Shown: positions 36,062-45,185 of the stretch, piece after piece
Layout of the letters: every line of letters starts with the position of its first letter
Numbering within the stretch: position 1 is the first letter of the stretch
DNA from: Vibrio sp. NTOU-M3
Lineage (GTDB): Bacteria; Pseudomonadota; Gammaproteobacteria; Enterobacterales; Vibrionaceae
NCBI RefSeq assembly: GCF_040869035.1
Contig: NZ_CP162100.1
Location: 2,542,001-2,606,000 of the forward strand
DNA: 64,000 nt
Direction: 5' to 3'
Program-made: the position numbers and the translations under genes
Notes under the pieces: generated by a model
Seen by the model: the letters and a program-made list of their open reading frames with translations, nothing else
Databases searched by the model: none
What the model was told of the DNA's origin: nothing

Positions 36062-37324
36062 TTAGAAAGATAGGAAGAAGCCAGCGATTGTCGCCGCCAT
36101 TAGGTTAGATAGCGTACCAGCTGCAACCGCTTTAACACCCATACGTGCGATGTCGTGACGACGGTTTGGAGCTAGACCACCTAGACCACCTAGTAGAATC
36201 GCGATAGAAGAAAGGTTTGCGAAACCACATAGAGCGAATGCGATGATTGCTTGAGTCTTCTCAGACATTACTGCACCTGTTGCTGCAACAACTTGAGCGT
36301 TCTCGCCAACGTAAGGTACGAAGTTTAGGTAAGCTACGAATTCGTTAACAACCAACTTCTGACCGATGAATGAACCAGCAACTGTTGCTTCAGCCCATGG
36401 AACACCGATTAGGAATGCTAGAGGAGCGAATAGCCAACCTAGAAGTAGTTCTAGAGTTAGGTTTTCCATACCGAACCAACCGCCAACGCCACCTAGGATA
36501 CCGTTGATTAGCGCGATTAGACCGATGAATGCTAGTAGCATTGCACCTACGTTAAGAGCTAGTTGTAGACCAACTGATGCGCCGCCTGCAGCTGCGTCGA
36601 TAACGTTAGCTGGCTTGTCGTCACCACCGTCGATGTCATCACCTAGACTCTCATCTGGTGTGTCAGTTTCTGGTTTGATGATTTTAGCGAATAGTAGACC
36701 ACCTGGTGCTGCCATGAATGATGCTGCTACAAGGTACTCTAGAGGTACACCCATAGATGCGTAACCTGCTAGTACACCACCAGCAACAGACGCTAGACCA
36801 CCACACATTACTGCAAATAGCTCAGACTGAGTCATTTTTGGAACAAACGGACGAACCACTAGCGGAGCTTCTGTTTGACCTACGAAAATGTTAGCTGCTG
36901 CAGACATAGACTCGGCACGTGAAGTACCTAGTGCTTTTTGTAGACCACCACCAAGAATCTTGATAACCCACTGCATCACACCGATGTAGTAAAGTACAGA
37001 AATTAGCGCAGAGAAGAAGATTAGCGTTGGTAGTACTTGGAAAGCAAAGATGAAACCGATACCGTCAACTGAGAAGTTAACTAGGCTGCCGAATAGGAAA
37101 CCAGTACCGTCTTTACCGTAATCGATCACGTTCTGTACACCAGCTGAAAAACCAGCCAGAAGGTCACGACCCCATGGTACGTAAAGAACGAAACCACCGA
37201 TGATGAATTGGATAGCAAATGCGCCACCCACAGTTCTTAGATTGATAGCTTTGCGGTTATCTGACAGTAGTAATGCAATTCCTAGCAATACTGCCATACC
37301 GACTAGGCTCATAAACAGGCTCAT
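36062..37324 (-). CDS. nupC: NupC-type concentrative nucleoside transporter
   Basis: A 420-residue polytopic inner-membrane protein of the CNT family, which imports nucleosides with a cation (H+ or Na+). Nucleos_tra2_N, gate and C domains are recognisable, with [12 protein letters not shown] near residue 155 and NEFVAYLNF near 330. An Asp-rich cytoplasmic loop lies near 225. It supplies substrates to the deo enzymes encoded nearby. An AAGGAAG ribosome site precedes the ATG. Confidence 0.95.
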   Translation of the reverse strand: MSLFMSLVGMAVLLGIALLLSDNRKAINLRTVGGAFAIQFIIGGFVLYVPWGRDLLAGFSAGVQNVIDYGKDGTGFLFGSLVNFSVDGIGFIFAFQVLPTLIFFSALISVLYYIGVMQWVIKILGGGLQKALGTSRAESMSAAANIFVGQTEAPLVVRPFVPKMTQSELFAVMCGGLASVAGGVLAGYASMGVPLEYLVAASFMAAPGGLLFAKIIKPETDTPDESLGDDIDGGDDKPANVIDAAAGGASVGLQLALNVGAMLLAFIGLIALINGILGGVGGWFGMENLTLELLLGWLFAPLAFLIGVPWAEATVAGSFIGQKLVVNEFVAYLNFVPYVGENAQVVAATGAVMSEKTQAIIAFALCGFANLSSIAILLGGLGGLAPNRRHDIARMGVKAVAAGTLSNLMAATIAGFFLSF

Positions 37325-37382
37325 AGTTTATGACTTCCTTATATGTTATTTGTTGGCGTGTTACAAAATGGAGCTCAAAAGC

Positions 37383-37484
37383 GTGGGCAATTATACTCAC
37401 CCGACCGAGGATAAAGTAATGCCGCCTTCACACTTTCTTATAAGATTCATCAAGCATTCACCCAATAATGTGAATATTGTCACT
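37383..37484 (-). promoter_or_regulatory. nupC: nupC promoter region with CRP site
   Basis: A TGTGA-N6-TCACT match to the CRP site lies at 37469-37484. On the minus strand a perfect TATAAT (37395-37390) predicts a start near 37383, putting the CRP site centre near -93.5. A perfect CRP half-site (TCACA on the plus strand, 37428-37432) is centred near -41.5. E. coli nupC is also known to have two CRP sites with CytR between them. Confidence 0.5.
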
Positions 37485-37528
37485 ATTCAGTCGAAATAGC
37501 GTGACCAAATGAACAATATATTTCGAAA

Positions 37529-38308
37529 CTATTCACAAATATTGAACGCCAGATTGCTATTTTTCCAAACGTTTTCAGCAATCGTTTGCGTAGAAGTATT
37601 CTTTAACAATGCGAGCTCACGCAATATTTTACTCAGGTTTTGGGGATGGTTGGGCTTGCCTTGCTCATTCATAAGTGGCATGTCGGGAGAATCTGTTTCT
37701 AACACCAAAGCATCAAGCGGTAACTGCGCTATCGCTAAGCGCGTTTTGTTGGCTCTTGGATAAGTAATCACGCCACCGACACCGATGTAAAAACCAAGCT
37801 CAACAAACTGCATTGCTTGCTGGTAGCTCCCGGAAAAACCATGCAACACCCCTCCGTGGATAAAACGATGTTTCTTCAGCAGTTGAATAAGGCGATTATG
37901 GGTCTTTCTTGCATGTAAAATCAGAGGAAGTTGAAAAGACTGCGCTAATTCAATTTGACGAACAAAAAGGTGCTCTTGAAGAGCCAAATCCACCTCTATC
38001 ATGGCATCTAAACCGCACTCACCAACAGCAACACAATGCTCGCTACGATTCGTTAATCGTTGTTCCAATGTGGTGAGGTCTGCAAGACTTTGGCCATCAA
38101 TAAAGTACGGATGAACCCCTAATGCGTAATAGATAGATGCATGCTGCTTCGCCAGTTTGTCGACCGTCCCCCAATTGGAAGCCCCAATTGAAGGGATTAA
38201 CAAACGCACGACGGCTTGCTGCTGAGCAAGGTTTACATGATGAGTAATATCATCTGAAAAGGGGGAGAAATCGAGATGGCAGTGCGTATCAAAAAGGCGC
38301 ATTTTCAT
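37529..38308 (-). CDS. TatD-family metal-dependent hydrolase (YjjV-like)
   Basis: A 259-residue TIM-barrel hydrolase. Metal ligands are visible in DTHCHLD (N-terminus), GECGLDAM, LHARKTH and HGFSGSY, and ETDSPDMPL near the end. TatD family members are metal-dependent deoxyribonucleases; this one resembles the YjjV branch, whose substrate is not firmly known. Its start overlaps the preceding small gene by 4 bp. Confidence 0.88.
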   Translation of the reverse strand: MKMRLFDTHCHLDFSPFSDDITHHVNLAQQQAVVRLLIPSIGASNWGTVDKLAKQHASIYYALGVHPYFIDGQSLADLTTLEQRLTNRSEHCVAVGECGLDAMIEVDLALQEHLFVRQIELAQSFQLPLILHARKTHNRLIQLLKKHRFIHGGVLHGFSGSYQQAMQFVELGFYIGVGGVITYPRANKTRLAIAQLPLDALVLETDSPDMPLMNEQGKPNHPQNLSKILRELALLKNTSTQTIAENVWKNSNLAFNICE

Positions 38309-38454
38309 TGCGCCTTGTTGTGTTTGTGACTTTGTTTGGAAGAATCCGGCTCTGAACGATATGGCACGCAGCTTCGCTTATTTTCTGGTGTAAGCCCCAT
38401 AGACACACACCAAGCATCATACTTTCTCAATAGTTGTTTTAGCCACGTAACCAT
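38305..38454 (-). CDS. DUF5363-like small basic protein
   Basis: A 49-residue protein starting MVTWLKQLLRKYDAWC, with conserved-looking LTPENKRSCVPYR and a Ser/His/Lys-rich tail. It resembles the DUF5363 family of short Vibrio/Shewanella proteins of unknown function. Its stop overlaps the start of the TatD-like gene as ATGA, and it starts 11 bp after yaaA, so the three genes form one unit. A longer start at 38520 would overlap yaaA and is rejected. Confidence 0.7.
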   Translation of the reverse strand: MVTWLKQLLRKYDAWCVSMGLTPENKRSCVPYRSEPDSSKQSHKHNKAQ

Positions 38455-38464
38455 AATTCTTCGC

Positions 38465-39238
38465 TTATTGTTCTTCGCGTTTAAAAACCAATTCGGTTGG
38501 CGTTGATTCCGCTTCAACAAAGTAGTAACCCGCAGTGCTAAATTGAGTTAGATCTGCCACACTCGCGATCTTGTTTTCAATAATATAGCGAGCCATCATG
38601 CCTCTCGCTTTCTTAGCGTAAAAGCTGATCACTTTATATTGACCATTTTTACAATCTTTAAAGATAGGCGTGACCACTTGAGCATCCAGAGACTTTGGCT
38701 TCACAGCTTTAAAGTATTCGTTAGAAGCAAGATTGATTAAAACATTGTCACCTTGCTCTGCAATCGCTTGATTCAGCTTTTCCGTGATCACATTGCCCCA
38801 AAACTGATAAAGATTACTTCCTTTATCATTAGCAAGCTTGGTCCCCATCTCAAGGCGGTAAGGCTGCATCAGATCTAACGGCTTTAATAGACCATACAAC
38901 CCCGAGAGCATACGAAGGTGCTTCTGCGCATAATCAAAGTCATCTTCGGTTAGGCTTTGCGCATCAAGACCTGTGTAAACATCCCCTTTAAACGCTAAAA
39001 TCGCTTGCCGAGCATTATCAACCGTAAAATTCTCACTCCACTCTTGAAAACGACCGACGTTTAAATCTGCAATCTTATCACTCACCTTCATTAAGCTAGC
39101 GACATCTGCTGGGGTCAGTTTGCGGCACACTTTAATCAGCGCCTTAGAATACTCCACTAGCTCAGGCTGTGTGTATTTCTCAGTCGCTAAAGGCGATTCA
39201 TAATCCAGTGTTTTCGCAGGGGAAACGACGACTAACAT
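38465..39238 (-). CDS. yaaA: Peroxide stress protein YaaA
   Basis: A 257-residue DUF328/YaaA protein with the family N-terminus [11 protein letters not shown] and C-terminal [16 protein letters not shown]. In E. coli YaaA lowers free intracellular iron during hydrogen peroxide stress and is OxyR-regulated. It heads a three-gene unit with the DUF5363-like and TatD-like genes. I do not see a clear OxyR site upstream. Confidence 0.95.
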   Translation of the reverse strand: MLVVVSPAKTLDYESPLATEKYTQPELVEYSKALIKVCRKLTPADVASLMKVSDKIADLNVGRFQEWSENFTVDNARQAILAFKGDVYTGLDAQSLTEDDFDYAQKHLRMLSGLYGLLKPLDLMQPYRLEMGTKLANDKGSNLYQFWGNVITEKLNQAIAEQGDNVLINLASNEYFKAVKPKSLDAQVVTPIFKDCKNGQYKVISFYAKKARGMMARYIIENKIASVADLTQFSTAGYYFVEAESTPTELVFKREEQ

Positions 39239-39281
39239 GACTTTACTCTATCCATTTATAATCTTATTGCTTATAGGTTAC

Positions 39282-39314
39282 AAAAAAAGCCATGCATTGT
39301 CTGCATGGCTTTTT
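39282..39314. terminator. Terminator between the alanine symporter gene and yaaA
   Basis: An eight-base stem (39289-39296 with 39302-39309) with an A-run before and five T after it. It is symmetrical but placed to end the alanine-symporter transcript on the minus strand. Confidence 0.88.
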
Positions 39315-39407
39315 GAATCGTTCTAATAGACATTATCTATAGCTTATATAAAGAAACCATCGTTAGGTACAAAGTCACAACACGCCGTTTCTAATATAAC
39401 TGTGATA

Positions 39408-40838
39408 TTAGTCTTTCTTATTTTGGTCCCAAATACCGTCTTCTAGCTGAGATTTAAGCTCAGGGAAGTCATTTGAATCAAATGTCGGTACTTTGCCTTC
39501 TTTAAGCTGACGGTTATAGTCTTTCGCAAGCTTAATCACGATACCGGATAGCAACAAGATAGCTACCAAGTTAACAATCGCCATCAAGCCCATAGACACA
39601 TCGGCAAGTGACCAAACAACGGGTAATGAAGCAAGTGCCCCAAACATCACCATACCTAAAACAATAACGCGGAAAATACTTAGGCCCGCTTTATGGTTAT
39701 GCTCAAGGAAAATCAGGTTGGTTTCCGCGTATGAGTAGTTCGCAATAATAGATGTGAACGCGAAGAAGAAAATGGCAACCGCAACAAAAATACTGCCCCA
39801 TTCACCAACTTGAGAACTCAATGCATTTTGAGTTAACTGAATACCGGTTACTTCACCATGAGGTACATATTCACCAGACATTAGAATGATCGCTACCGTT
39901 GCTGAACAAATAACAATGGTATCCATGAACACGCCAAGCATCTGAACATAGCCTTGGGATGCAGGGTGTGGTGGGTAAGGTGTTGCAGAAGCAGCAGCAT
40001 TTGGCGCAGAACCCATACCGGCTTCGTTAGAAAATAGACCACGTTTAATACCATTGATCATCGCTTGAGCTATCGCATAACCTAAACCACCAGCAGCGGC
40101 TTCTTGAAGACCAAAGGCACTCTTAAAGATAAGAGAAACGACCGCTGGAACCTTCTCAATGTTCATAAACATAACGAACAAAGCAAGTGCCAAATATGCC
40201 AGCGCCATAACTGGAACAACCAACTCAGCAACACGTGCAATTCGCTTGATACCACCGAAGATCACAATAGAAGAAAGCAATACAACCGCAACACCAACAT
40301 AGATGTCTTCCCAACCAAACGCGGCATGCATCGCATTGGCAATCGAGTTAGCCTGTACTGCGTTAAATACCAAACCAAAAGCAATGATCAAGAAAATAGA
40401 GAACAATACACCCATCCAGCGCATGCCCAGGCCTTTTTCCATGTAATAAGCTGGACCACCGCGGTAGTTACCATCATCGTCTTTGGTTTTGTATAGTTGC
40501 GCTAGCGTACTTTCGGCAAACGAGGTCGCCATACCAAGCATTGCAATCAGCCACATCCAGAAAATTGCACCCGGTCCACCGGCAGTTAATGCAACCGCCA
40601 CACCAGCCATGTTACCTGTACCAACACGAGCAGCTAAACTCGTACAAAGTGCTTGAAATGAAGAGATGCCCGCTTTGTCTGCTTTACGGCTGTTTTTTAA
40701 CACAGAAAACATGTGACCAAAATGGCGGAACTGAATGAACCCCAACCGAACCGTAAAGTAAATTCCTACACCTACTAAAAGATAAACCAGAATAGACCCC
40801 CAAAGCAGGTCATTCATCAAGTTAATTAAGTCTGTCAT
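39408..40838 (-). CDS. Sodium:alanine symporter family protein (AGCS)
   Basis: A 476-residue inner-membrane protein with about 11 hydrophobic segments, of the alanine or glycine:cation symporter family. Signatures are GTGNMAGVAVAL near residue 80 and GLFSNEAGMGSAPNAAA near 290. It couples Na+ import to alanine and/or glycine uptake. The start at 40838 has a GAGGAT ribosome site; an in-frame ATG at 40883 gives a 15-residue extension with no ribosome site and lies inside the structured leader. Confidence 0.93.
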   Translation of the reverse strand: MTDLINLMNDLLWGSILVYLLVGVGIYFTVRLGFIQFRHFGHMFSVLKNSRKADKAGISSFQALCTSLAARVGTGNMAGVAVALTAGGPGAIFWMWLIAMLGMATSFAESTLAQLYKTKDDDGNYRGGPAYYMEKGLGMRWMGVLFSIFLIIAFGLVFNAVQANSIANAMHAAFGWEDIYVGVAVVLLSSIVIFGGIKRIARVAELVVPVMALAYLALALFVMFMNIEKVPAVVSLIFKSAFGLQEAAAGGLGYAIAQAMINGIKRGLFSNEAGMGSAPNAAASATPYPPHPASQGYVQMLGVFMDTIVICSATVAIILMSGEYVPHGEVTGIQLTQNALSSQVGEWGSIFVAVAIFFFAFTSIIANYSYAETNLIFLEHNHKAGLSIFRVIVLGMVMFGALASLPVVWSLADVSMGLMAIVNLVAILLLSGIVIKLAKDYNRQLKEGKVPTFDSNDFPELKSQLEDGIWDQNKKD

Positions 40839-40877
40839 AAGATCCTCATAGTGAGTTTTCGCTGATCCCCGCTTCCA

Positions 40878-40945
40878 AGCCATCCATCTGGCTGCTCAAC
40901 TAAGTGTCAATGAATCTTAGTTATTATTTGTAGTATGCAGCAGCC
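40878..40945 (-). promoter_or_regulatory. Structured 5' leader of the alanine symporter gene with alternative pairings
   Basis: A nested inverted repeat: outer arms GGCTGCT (40890-40896) with AGCAGCC (40939-40945), inner arms AACTAAG (40898-40904) with CTTAGTT (40916-40922). A second repeat, AGCCA (40878-40882) with TGGCT (40889-40893), uses part of the same outer arm, so the two structures exclude each other. It lies 40-107 bases upstream of the ATG. It does not match a riboswitch class I know. Confidence 0.45.
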
Positions 40946-41545
40946 GAGATATGTAAAACTCGCTTCATGCTTCCCTTTTACGTATCAGCGTATTTTTGAC
41001 GGGCGGATAATGCAGGTAAGCCATACAAAAATCAATACGCAACAAGTATCGCACAATTGTTATTTTTCACTAGAAAGTCACCTAAAATTAACACAAAAAA
41101 ATACAAGAAAAGCACAAGCATAGAACAATAAGATAAAAAATTAACAACGCCTAACGTTGACGAATGAACACAAAGTTACCGCCCAGCTATCCGTCACTAA
41201 CCCCCGAAACTATAAGGCATATTGATTTCTCCCACGGCATAAGAAAAAAGCACAAAAATGTAAACAGTGCATAAAAAATAGCCAAAAGCTTCAACGGTTA
41301 ATCATGAGAATGAAAGCGCACTGTCATTAACATTAAAAAAAGTAAAATTTAAACGTTTGCGTGAATTCAAACGCTGTTTTATTCACCAAAAATCTACACG
41401 AAATTTGTGACCACCTAACAATATTCAGTTAAAAAGTTCATTCAAACGTAACAAATGAGAAACGAATCAAAGTTACGCTCCAAACTCAATGGTATTAAAA
41501 AAGCTCCTTCATGGAGTGATAAATACAACAACAAAGAGGTAGCTT
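40946..41545. other. Long AT-rich intergenic region between the symporter and DUF3545 genes
   Basis: 600 bp without a supported gene; one 62-codon reading at 40935-41123 lacks a ribosome site. On the minus strand TTGATT and CATTAT, 17 bases apart near 41010-41038, are a plausible symporter promoter. ATTTAAACGTTTGCGT at 41347-41362 resembles a PurR-type operator with two mismatches. A short hairpin at 41501-41516 precedes the DUF3545 gene. A small RNA is possible but not shown. Confidence 0.4.
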
Positions 41546-41725
41546 ATGGATGGCTTAGATTTCGAACAATTCATGGAGATGGACCTTCCAAAATCACGTA
41601 CACGTAGCAAGCCAGTGAAACGTAAATGGAGAGAGATTGAAGCAATTAAAGATAGGCAGCGTTTGAAACGTGAGCTTATGGATATGGACGTCACCTACGA
41701 CAACTTAGAAGATATCGATATTTAA
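41546..41725 (+). CDS. DUF3545 family small acidic/basic protein
   Basis: A 59-residue protein starting MDGLDFEQFMEMDLPKSR, with a central run of Arg/Lys (RTRSKPVKRKWREIE) and an acidic C-terminus (DVTYDNLEDIDI). It matches the DUF3545 family known from Vibrio and relatives; function unknown. A strong GAGGTAG ribosome site lies seven bases before the ATG, and an intrinsic terminator follows directly. Confidence 0.82.
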   Translation: MDGLDFEQFMEMDLPKSRTRSKPVKRKWREIEAIKDRQRLKRELMDMDVTYDNLEDIDI

Positions 41726-41755
41726 AAAATAGGCACCATACGGTGCCTATTTTTA
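41725..41755. terminator. Bidirectional terminator after the DUF3545 gene
   Basis: A nine-base stem (41729-41737 with 41742-41750) with A-run and T-run, between convergent genes. Confidence 0.9.
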
Positions 41756-41767
41756 CTTTGAATAGTG

Positions 41768-42319
41768 TTAGATACACTCGCTATCGGTTTGCCTCACTCT
41801 CTGAGCGAGCTGTTTGTATTGCTCAGCGATGGTATCCCCAAAGACTGGATCATCTTCAACAACTAACCACAGTTGCTCAACTGTCTGCCAATCTTGTGTC
41901 GAAAACTGTTTACTGATCAAAGGCAAAACGGAGTGCTCTTCCATTTCAAGATGGCTTTTCTGCGCCTTCAAAAAATCCTCCAGTTGCTCCATAAAGATAT
42001 TTTGTGGAACGACTGCGTCTTGAAGAATCATCTCTATCACAGCAAGAAAAGCATGGCTCTTTTCAGACAAGCGAATATGCTCTTCTTCCAAGTTTACGAT
42101 GTCTTGCTGATCACCATAATGTTTAAGGTAATACTGGTACAGAATATCTTCTTTTGGATGGTGCACTTTTTCAGAATGGTCTGTTAAGTAATCAACGATC
42201 TCTTTTACTAAGCTGTAGTTGATTTCTTTTTCCTGTTTCAATAGCGACAGTTTTTCCCTGAGGATCGCCAGTAAACGCACCATATAACCATGCTCACGTC
42301 TGATTCTCTCAATCATCAT
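41768..42319 (-). CDS. Hemerythrin-domain (HHE cation-binding) protein
   Basis: A 183-residue mostly helical protein. Histidine/glutamate ligands typical of hemerythrin-like domains are visible: RREHG near residue 10, HHPKEDILY near 55, EEEHIRLSEKSH near 80 and QKSHLEMEEHSVLP near 120. Such domains bind a di-iron centre and sense or carry O2, NO or iron. The specific role is unknown. The start at 42319 (or 42316) is fixed by an AAGGAGAG ribosome site; an upstream start at 42337 would lie over that site. Confidence 0.85.
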   Translation of the reverse strand: MMIERIRREHGYMVRLLAILREKLSLLKQEKEINYSLVKEIVDYLTDHSEKVHHPKEDILYQYYLKHYGDQQDIVNLEEEHIRLSEKSHAFLAVIEMILQDAVVPQNIFMEQLEDFLKAQKSHLEMEEHSVLPLISKQFSTQDWQTVEQLWLVVEDDPVFGDTIAEQYKQLAQRVRQTDSECI

Positions 42320-42422
42320 AGCGTCTCTCCTTAACACTTACTTCTAATAAGTGTATATAGATGTGTGCCAGTTTGCTTTGAGACTGTTCGAAAAACGAGC
42401 AAGTTATCCTGTAATCGAATTC

Positions 42423-43106
42423 TTACATAATGTTCTGCGGGAGATGCCACGTAATCGGTGTTTTCCCTTGCTGACTCAATAGCTGGTTTGCCGCAGAGAA
42501 ATGTTTACAACCAAAAAATCCGCGATGAGCAGATAATGGTGAAGGATGCGGCGCAGCTAATACATGATGTTTGTTGCGATCAATAAAGCGGCCTTTCTTT
42601 TGCGCATGCGAACCCCAAAGCAAAAATACCACACCGCTTTGATGCTGATTAATAGACTCAATAACGCGATCAGTAAAGGTTTCCCATCCCGTCTTAGAAT
42701 GTGAATGTGCTTTTCCTTGCTCCACTGTTAGCACGGTATTGAGCAGCAACACTCCTTGTTCAGCCCAACTCTGAAGGTAGCCATGATTGGGAATTTGAAA
42801 TCCCTCAATATCTTGAGCGAGCTCTTTGTACATATTGACCAATGAAGGTGGCGTTTTCACTCCTGGCAATACTGAAAAGCAAAGACCATGAGCTTGATTT
42901 GGCCCGTGGTAAGGATCTTGCCCTAAGATCACCACTTTCACATCTTGAAACTCTGTCGCACGGAACGCATTAAATACATCAGCTGCTGGCGGATAAACCA
43001 CCTTGCCTGATTGCCTTTCTGACTCCACAAATTGAAGGGTTTCTTGAAAGTATGCTTGCTGTTTTTCCTGACCGATTACATCTTGCCACGTCTGAGCCTG
43101 AGTCAT
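42423..43106 (-). CDS. ung: Uracil-DNA glycosylase
   Basis: A 227-residue family-1 uracil-DNA glycosylase that removes uracil from DNA in base-excision repair. Catalytic motif [14 protein letters not shown] near residue 62 and the DNA-intercalation motif [17 protein letters not shown] near 187 are intact. Length is standard. An AGGAT ribosome site precedes the ATG. Confidence 0.97.
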   Translation of the reverse strand: MTQAQTWQDVIGQEKQQAYFQETLQFVESERQSGKVVYPPAADVFNAFRATEFQDVKVVILGQDPYHGPNQAHGLCFSVLPGVKTPPSLVNMYKELAQDIEGFQIPNHGYLQSWAEQGVLLLNTVLTVEQGKAHSHSKTGWETFTDRVIESINQHQSGVVFLLWGSHAQKKGRFIDRNKHHVLAAPHPSPLSAHRGFFGCKHFSAANQLLSQQGKTPITWHLPQNIM

Positions 43107-43122
43107 ATTGAATATCCTGCGA

Positions 43123-43155
43123 GTGAATTCTAGAGATCATTTTCTCAGAATTCAC
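43123..43155. repeat. Hairpin upstream of ung
   Basis: A perfect nine-base inverted repeat (GTGAATTCT at 43123-43131, AGAATTCAC at 43147-43155) with a further three-base GAG/CTC pairing inside. There is no T-run, so this looks like a processing or regulatory stem rather than a terminator. Confidence 0.5.
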
Positions 43156-43173
43156 CCGAGGAACAAGTTGAAT

Positions 43174-43281
43174 TTAATGTTGTTTCTGAGGAATGCGATA
43201 ATGCCCCTGTCCCGATATATGACGATTGGGAACTGGGAAACGAGTCGGTCTAACGGCAGCAAAGTGAGTAGCAAATGGCAT
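43174..43281 (-). CDS. Putative 35-residue basic small protein
   Basis: A short ORF starting MPFATHFAAVRPTRF, rich in Arg, His and Pro, with no acidic residue and no membrane segment. It has an unusually good ribosome site (TAAGGAGG, five bases before the ATG). It lies between nfo and ung on the same strand. I do not recognise a family. Expression is inferred only from the ribosome site. Confidence 0.5.
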   Translation of the reverse strand: MPFATHFAAVRPTRFPVPNRHISGQGHYRIPQKQH

Positions 43282-43364
43282 AGCAACCTCCTTAATCGTG
43301 ATTTAGTTATGCTATGTTCACCACCACTCATGAAAGATTGATGCCAATTATATGAACGACCCGT

Positions 43365-44246
43365 TTAAGCTTTTGATTGTATATCAAAATCCTTAAGCGT
43401 TTGAATTTCATCACTCCAAAGATCGGGATTAATTGTTTCAAGAATCAAAGGGATACCGTTAAAACGCTGATCTTTTGCTATATACTCAAAACAATCCCAA
43501 CCAATTTCCCCATGCCCTAATGAATGATGCCTATCAACGCGGGCGGCAAATTCTGTTTTTGAATCATTAAGATGCATCGCTCTTAAATAGTGCATCCCCA
43601 CAACACGGTCGAACTCGGCAAATGTAGCATCACATGCTGCAGGACCACGCAAATCATAACCAGCGGCAAAGGTGTGGCATGTATCAAGGCAAACACCAAC
43701 CCGTTCTTTGTTCTCAACTTGAGCAATGATTTCCGCGATATGCTCGAAACGCCACCCTAAGTTACTCCCCTGCCCCGCGGTATTTTCAATAACGGCCACA
43801 ACGTTTGGCACCGCTTGGTGCGCCAAATTAATTGACTCAGCAATTTTGGCTAAACATTCTTGCTCTGATATTTTTTTTAAATGGCTACCTGGATGGAAGT
43901 TCAGCAATGTTAAGCCCAGCAGCTCACACCTTGTCATTTCATCAATAAAGGCCAATCTTGATTTATCGAGCTTCTCTTGCTCTGGCGCTCCTAAATTTAT
44001 TAAGTAAGAGTCATGCGGCAGGATCTGCTCACTGAGGTATCCCAGTCGCTTGCAGTTTTCTTTAAATGCACGAATCGTATTCACTTCTAACGGTTTTGCA
44101 GCCCATTGCCTTTGATTTTTAGTAAACAAAGCAAATGCCGTAGCTCCAATTTCAGCAGCTCTAAGTGGCGCTTGATCAACCCCACCAGCAGCCGACACAT
44201 GAGCACCGATAAATTTCTTATTTTTGCACTTTCTTTCAATTGTCAT
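43365..44246 (-). CDS. nfo: Endonuclease IV (AP endonuclease)
   Basis: A 293-residue Zn-dependent AP endonuclease of the Nfo family. The N-terminal signature [30 protein letters not shown] near residue 188 and the C-terminal [13 protein letters not shown] with [10 protein letters not shown] carry the metal ligands. It cuts DNA 5' of abasic sites and so acts after Ung, encoded downstream. The N-terminus is about ten residues longer and more basic ([10 protein letters not shown]) than usual; no strong ribosome site marks an alternative. Confidence 0.96.
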   Translation of the reverse strand: MTIERKCKNKKFIGAHVSAAGGVDQAPLRAAEIGATAFALFTKNQRQWAAKPLEVNTIRAFKENCKRLGYLSEQILPHDSYLINLGAPEQEKLDKSRLAFIDEMTRCELLGLTLLNFHPGSHLKKISEQECLAKIAESINLAHQAVPNVVAVIENTAGQGSNLGWRFEHIAEIIAQVENKERVGVCLDTCHTFAAGYDLRGPAACDATFAEFDRVVGMHYLRAMHLNDSKTEFAARVDRHHSLGHGEIGWDCFEYIAKDQRFNGIPLILETINPDLWSDEIQTLKDFDIQSKA

Positions 44247-44570
44247 TTAATCACTTTTTACTTTCAGAAATGCCACGCTAGCATGGGATATTGCTCATAT
44301 TAGCTCAAAAAACAAACTTCAAATGTAGTAAAATTACAACATTTTAAACACTTAACTAATTTTTATAGTTTAAAATATATTGTAATCACTATGTTTTTAA
44401 AGCTTTTATTGATTTAACTCAATGTTTTTACCATGAGAAGTTTAAGGTTTTTAGTTGTTTTTTGACTTAAATCAATATTAAAATAGTGGTTATCCGCTAT
44501 ATAATACGTAGCTCAACAAAATTCAAAAATTAACACCAATAACACCACGTTTGTGGACTAGGAGATAGTG
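44247..44570. promoter_or_regulatory. grcA: grcA promoter with two FNR boxes
   Basis: Two FNR-like sites each differ by one base from TTGAT-N4-ATCAA: TTGATTTAACTCAA (44409-44422) and TTGACTTAAATCAA (44462-44475). Their centres are 53 bp apart. A perfect TATAAT at 44500-44505 predicts a start near 44510-44512, so the sites centre near -42 and -95. E. coli yfiD (grcA) is known for FNR sites at -40.5 and -93.5. The rest of the region is A+T-rich with nothing recognised. Confidence 0.8.
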
Positions 44571-44948
44571 ATGATCCAAGGTATTCAAATTACTAAAGCA
44601 GCAAATGATGAACTTCTAAACTCTATCTGGCTACTAGATAGCGAGAAAGATGAAGCACGTTGTGTTGCTGCATCAGCAGGCTATGACGCTGACCAAGTAG
44701 TTTCAATCAACGAACTAGGTGAATACGAAAGCCGTGAAGTTTCAATCGAAACAGCACCACGCATCGAAGGTGGTCAACACCTAAACGTTAACGTTCTAAA
44801 ACGTGAAACACTTGAAGATGCTGTAGCTCACCCAGAGAACTACCCACAGCTAACTATTCGTGTTTCTGGTTATGCAGTACGTTTTAACTCACTAACTCCA
44901 GAGCAGCAACGTGACGTTATCGCTCGTACTTTTACTGAATCACTATAA
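44571..44948 (+). CDS. grcA: Autonomous glycyl radical cofactor GrcA
   Basis: A 125-residue YfiD/GrcA protein that replaces the glycyl-radical domain of oxygen-damaged pyruvate formate-lyase. The C-terminal glycyl-radical motif [17 protein letters not shown] carries the radical Gly. The start at 44571 has TAGGAG upstream and gives [12 protein letters not shown], as in E. coli; the GTG at 44568 is not needed. The promoter has tandem FNR boxes. A strong terminator follows. Confidence 0.97.
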   Translation: MIQGIQITKAANDELLNSIWLLDSEKDEARCVAASAGYDADQVVSINELGEYESREVSIETAPRIEGGQHLNVNVLKRETLEDAVAHPENYPQLTIRVSGYAVRFNSLTPEQQRDVIARTFTESL

Positions 44949-44968
44949 TATTTAGTCAATTCAATTTT

Positions 44969-44998
44969 AAAACGGCGCTCATTGAGCGCCGTTTTTTT
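44969..44998 (+). terminator. Terminator after grcA
   Basis: A ten-base GC-rich stem (44971-44980 with 44984-44993) followed by a run of T. Confidence 0.92.
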
Positions 44999-45185
44999 AT
45001 ACATATTACATATCAATTGCACAAATAATCCACACCAATCACATCTTGGCCTGTTTTTACTCCATATATAAAGCTTTTTGTTTACTTAAGTAATTAAGAT
45101 ATTAGATTAATAAACAAATAGCTTTACTAAATACATCAATCAGAAATCATCCATATTACTTTCATGCAGTAGTTTAGGAGGAATA

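Noticed and set aside
40839..41230. Possible glycine riboswitch before the alanine symporter gene
   Set aside because: The conserved glycine-aptamer core motifs are not present on the minus strand; only unassigned stems are seen.
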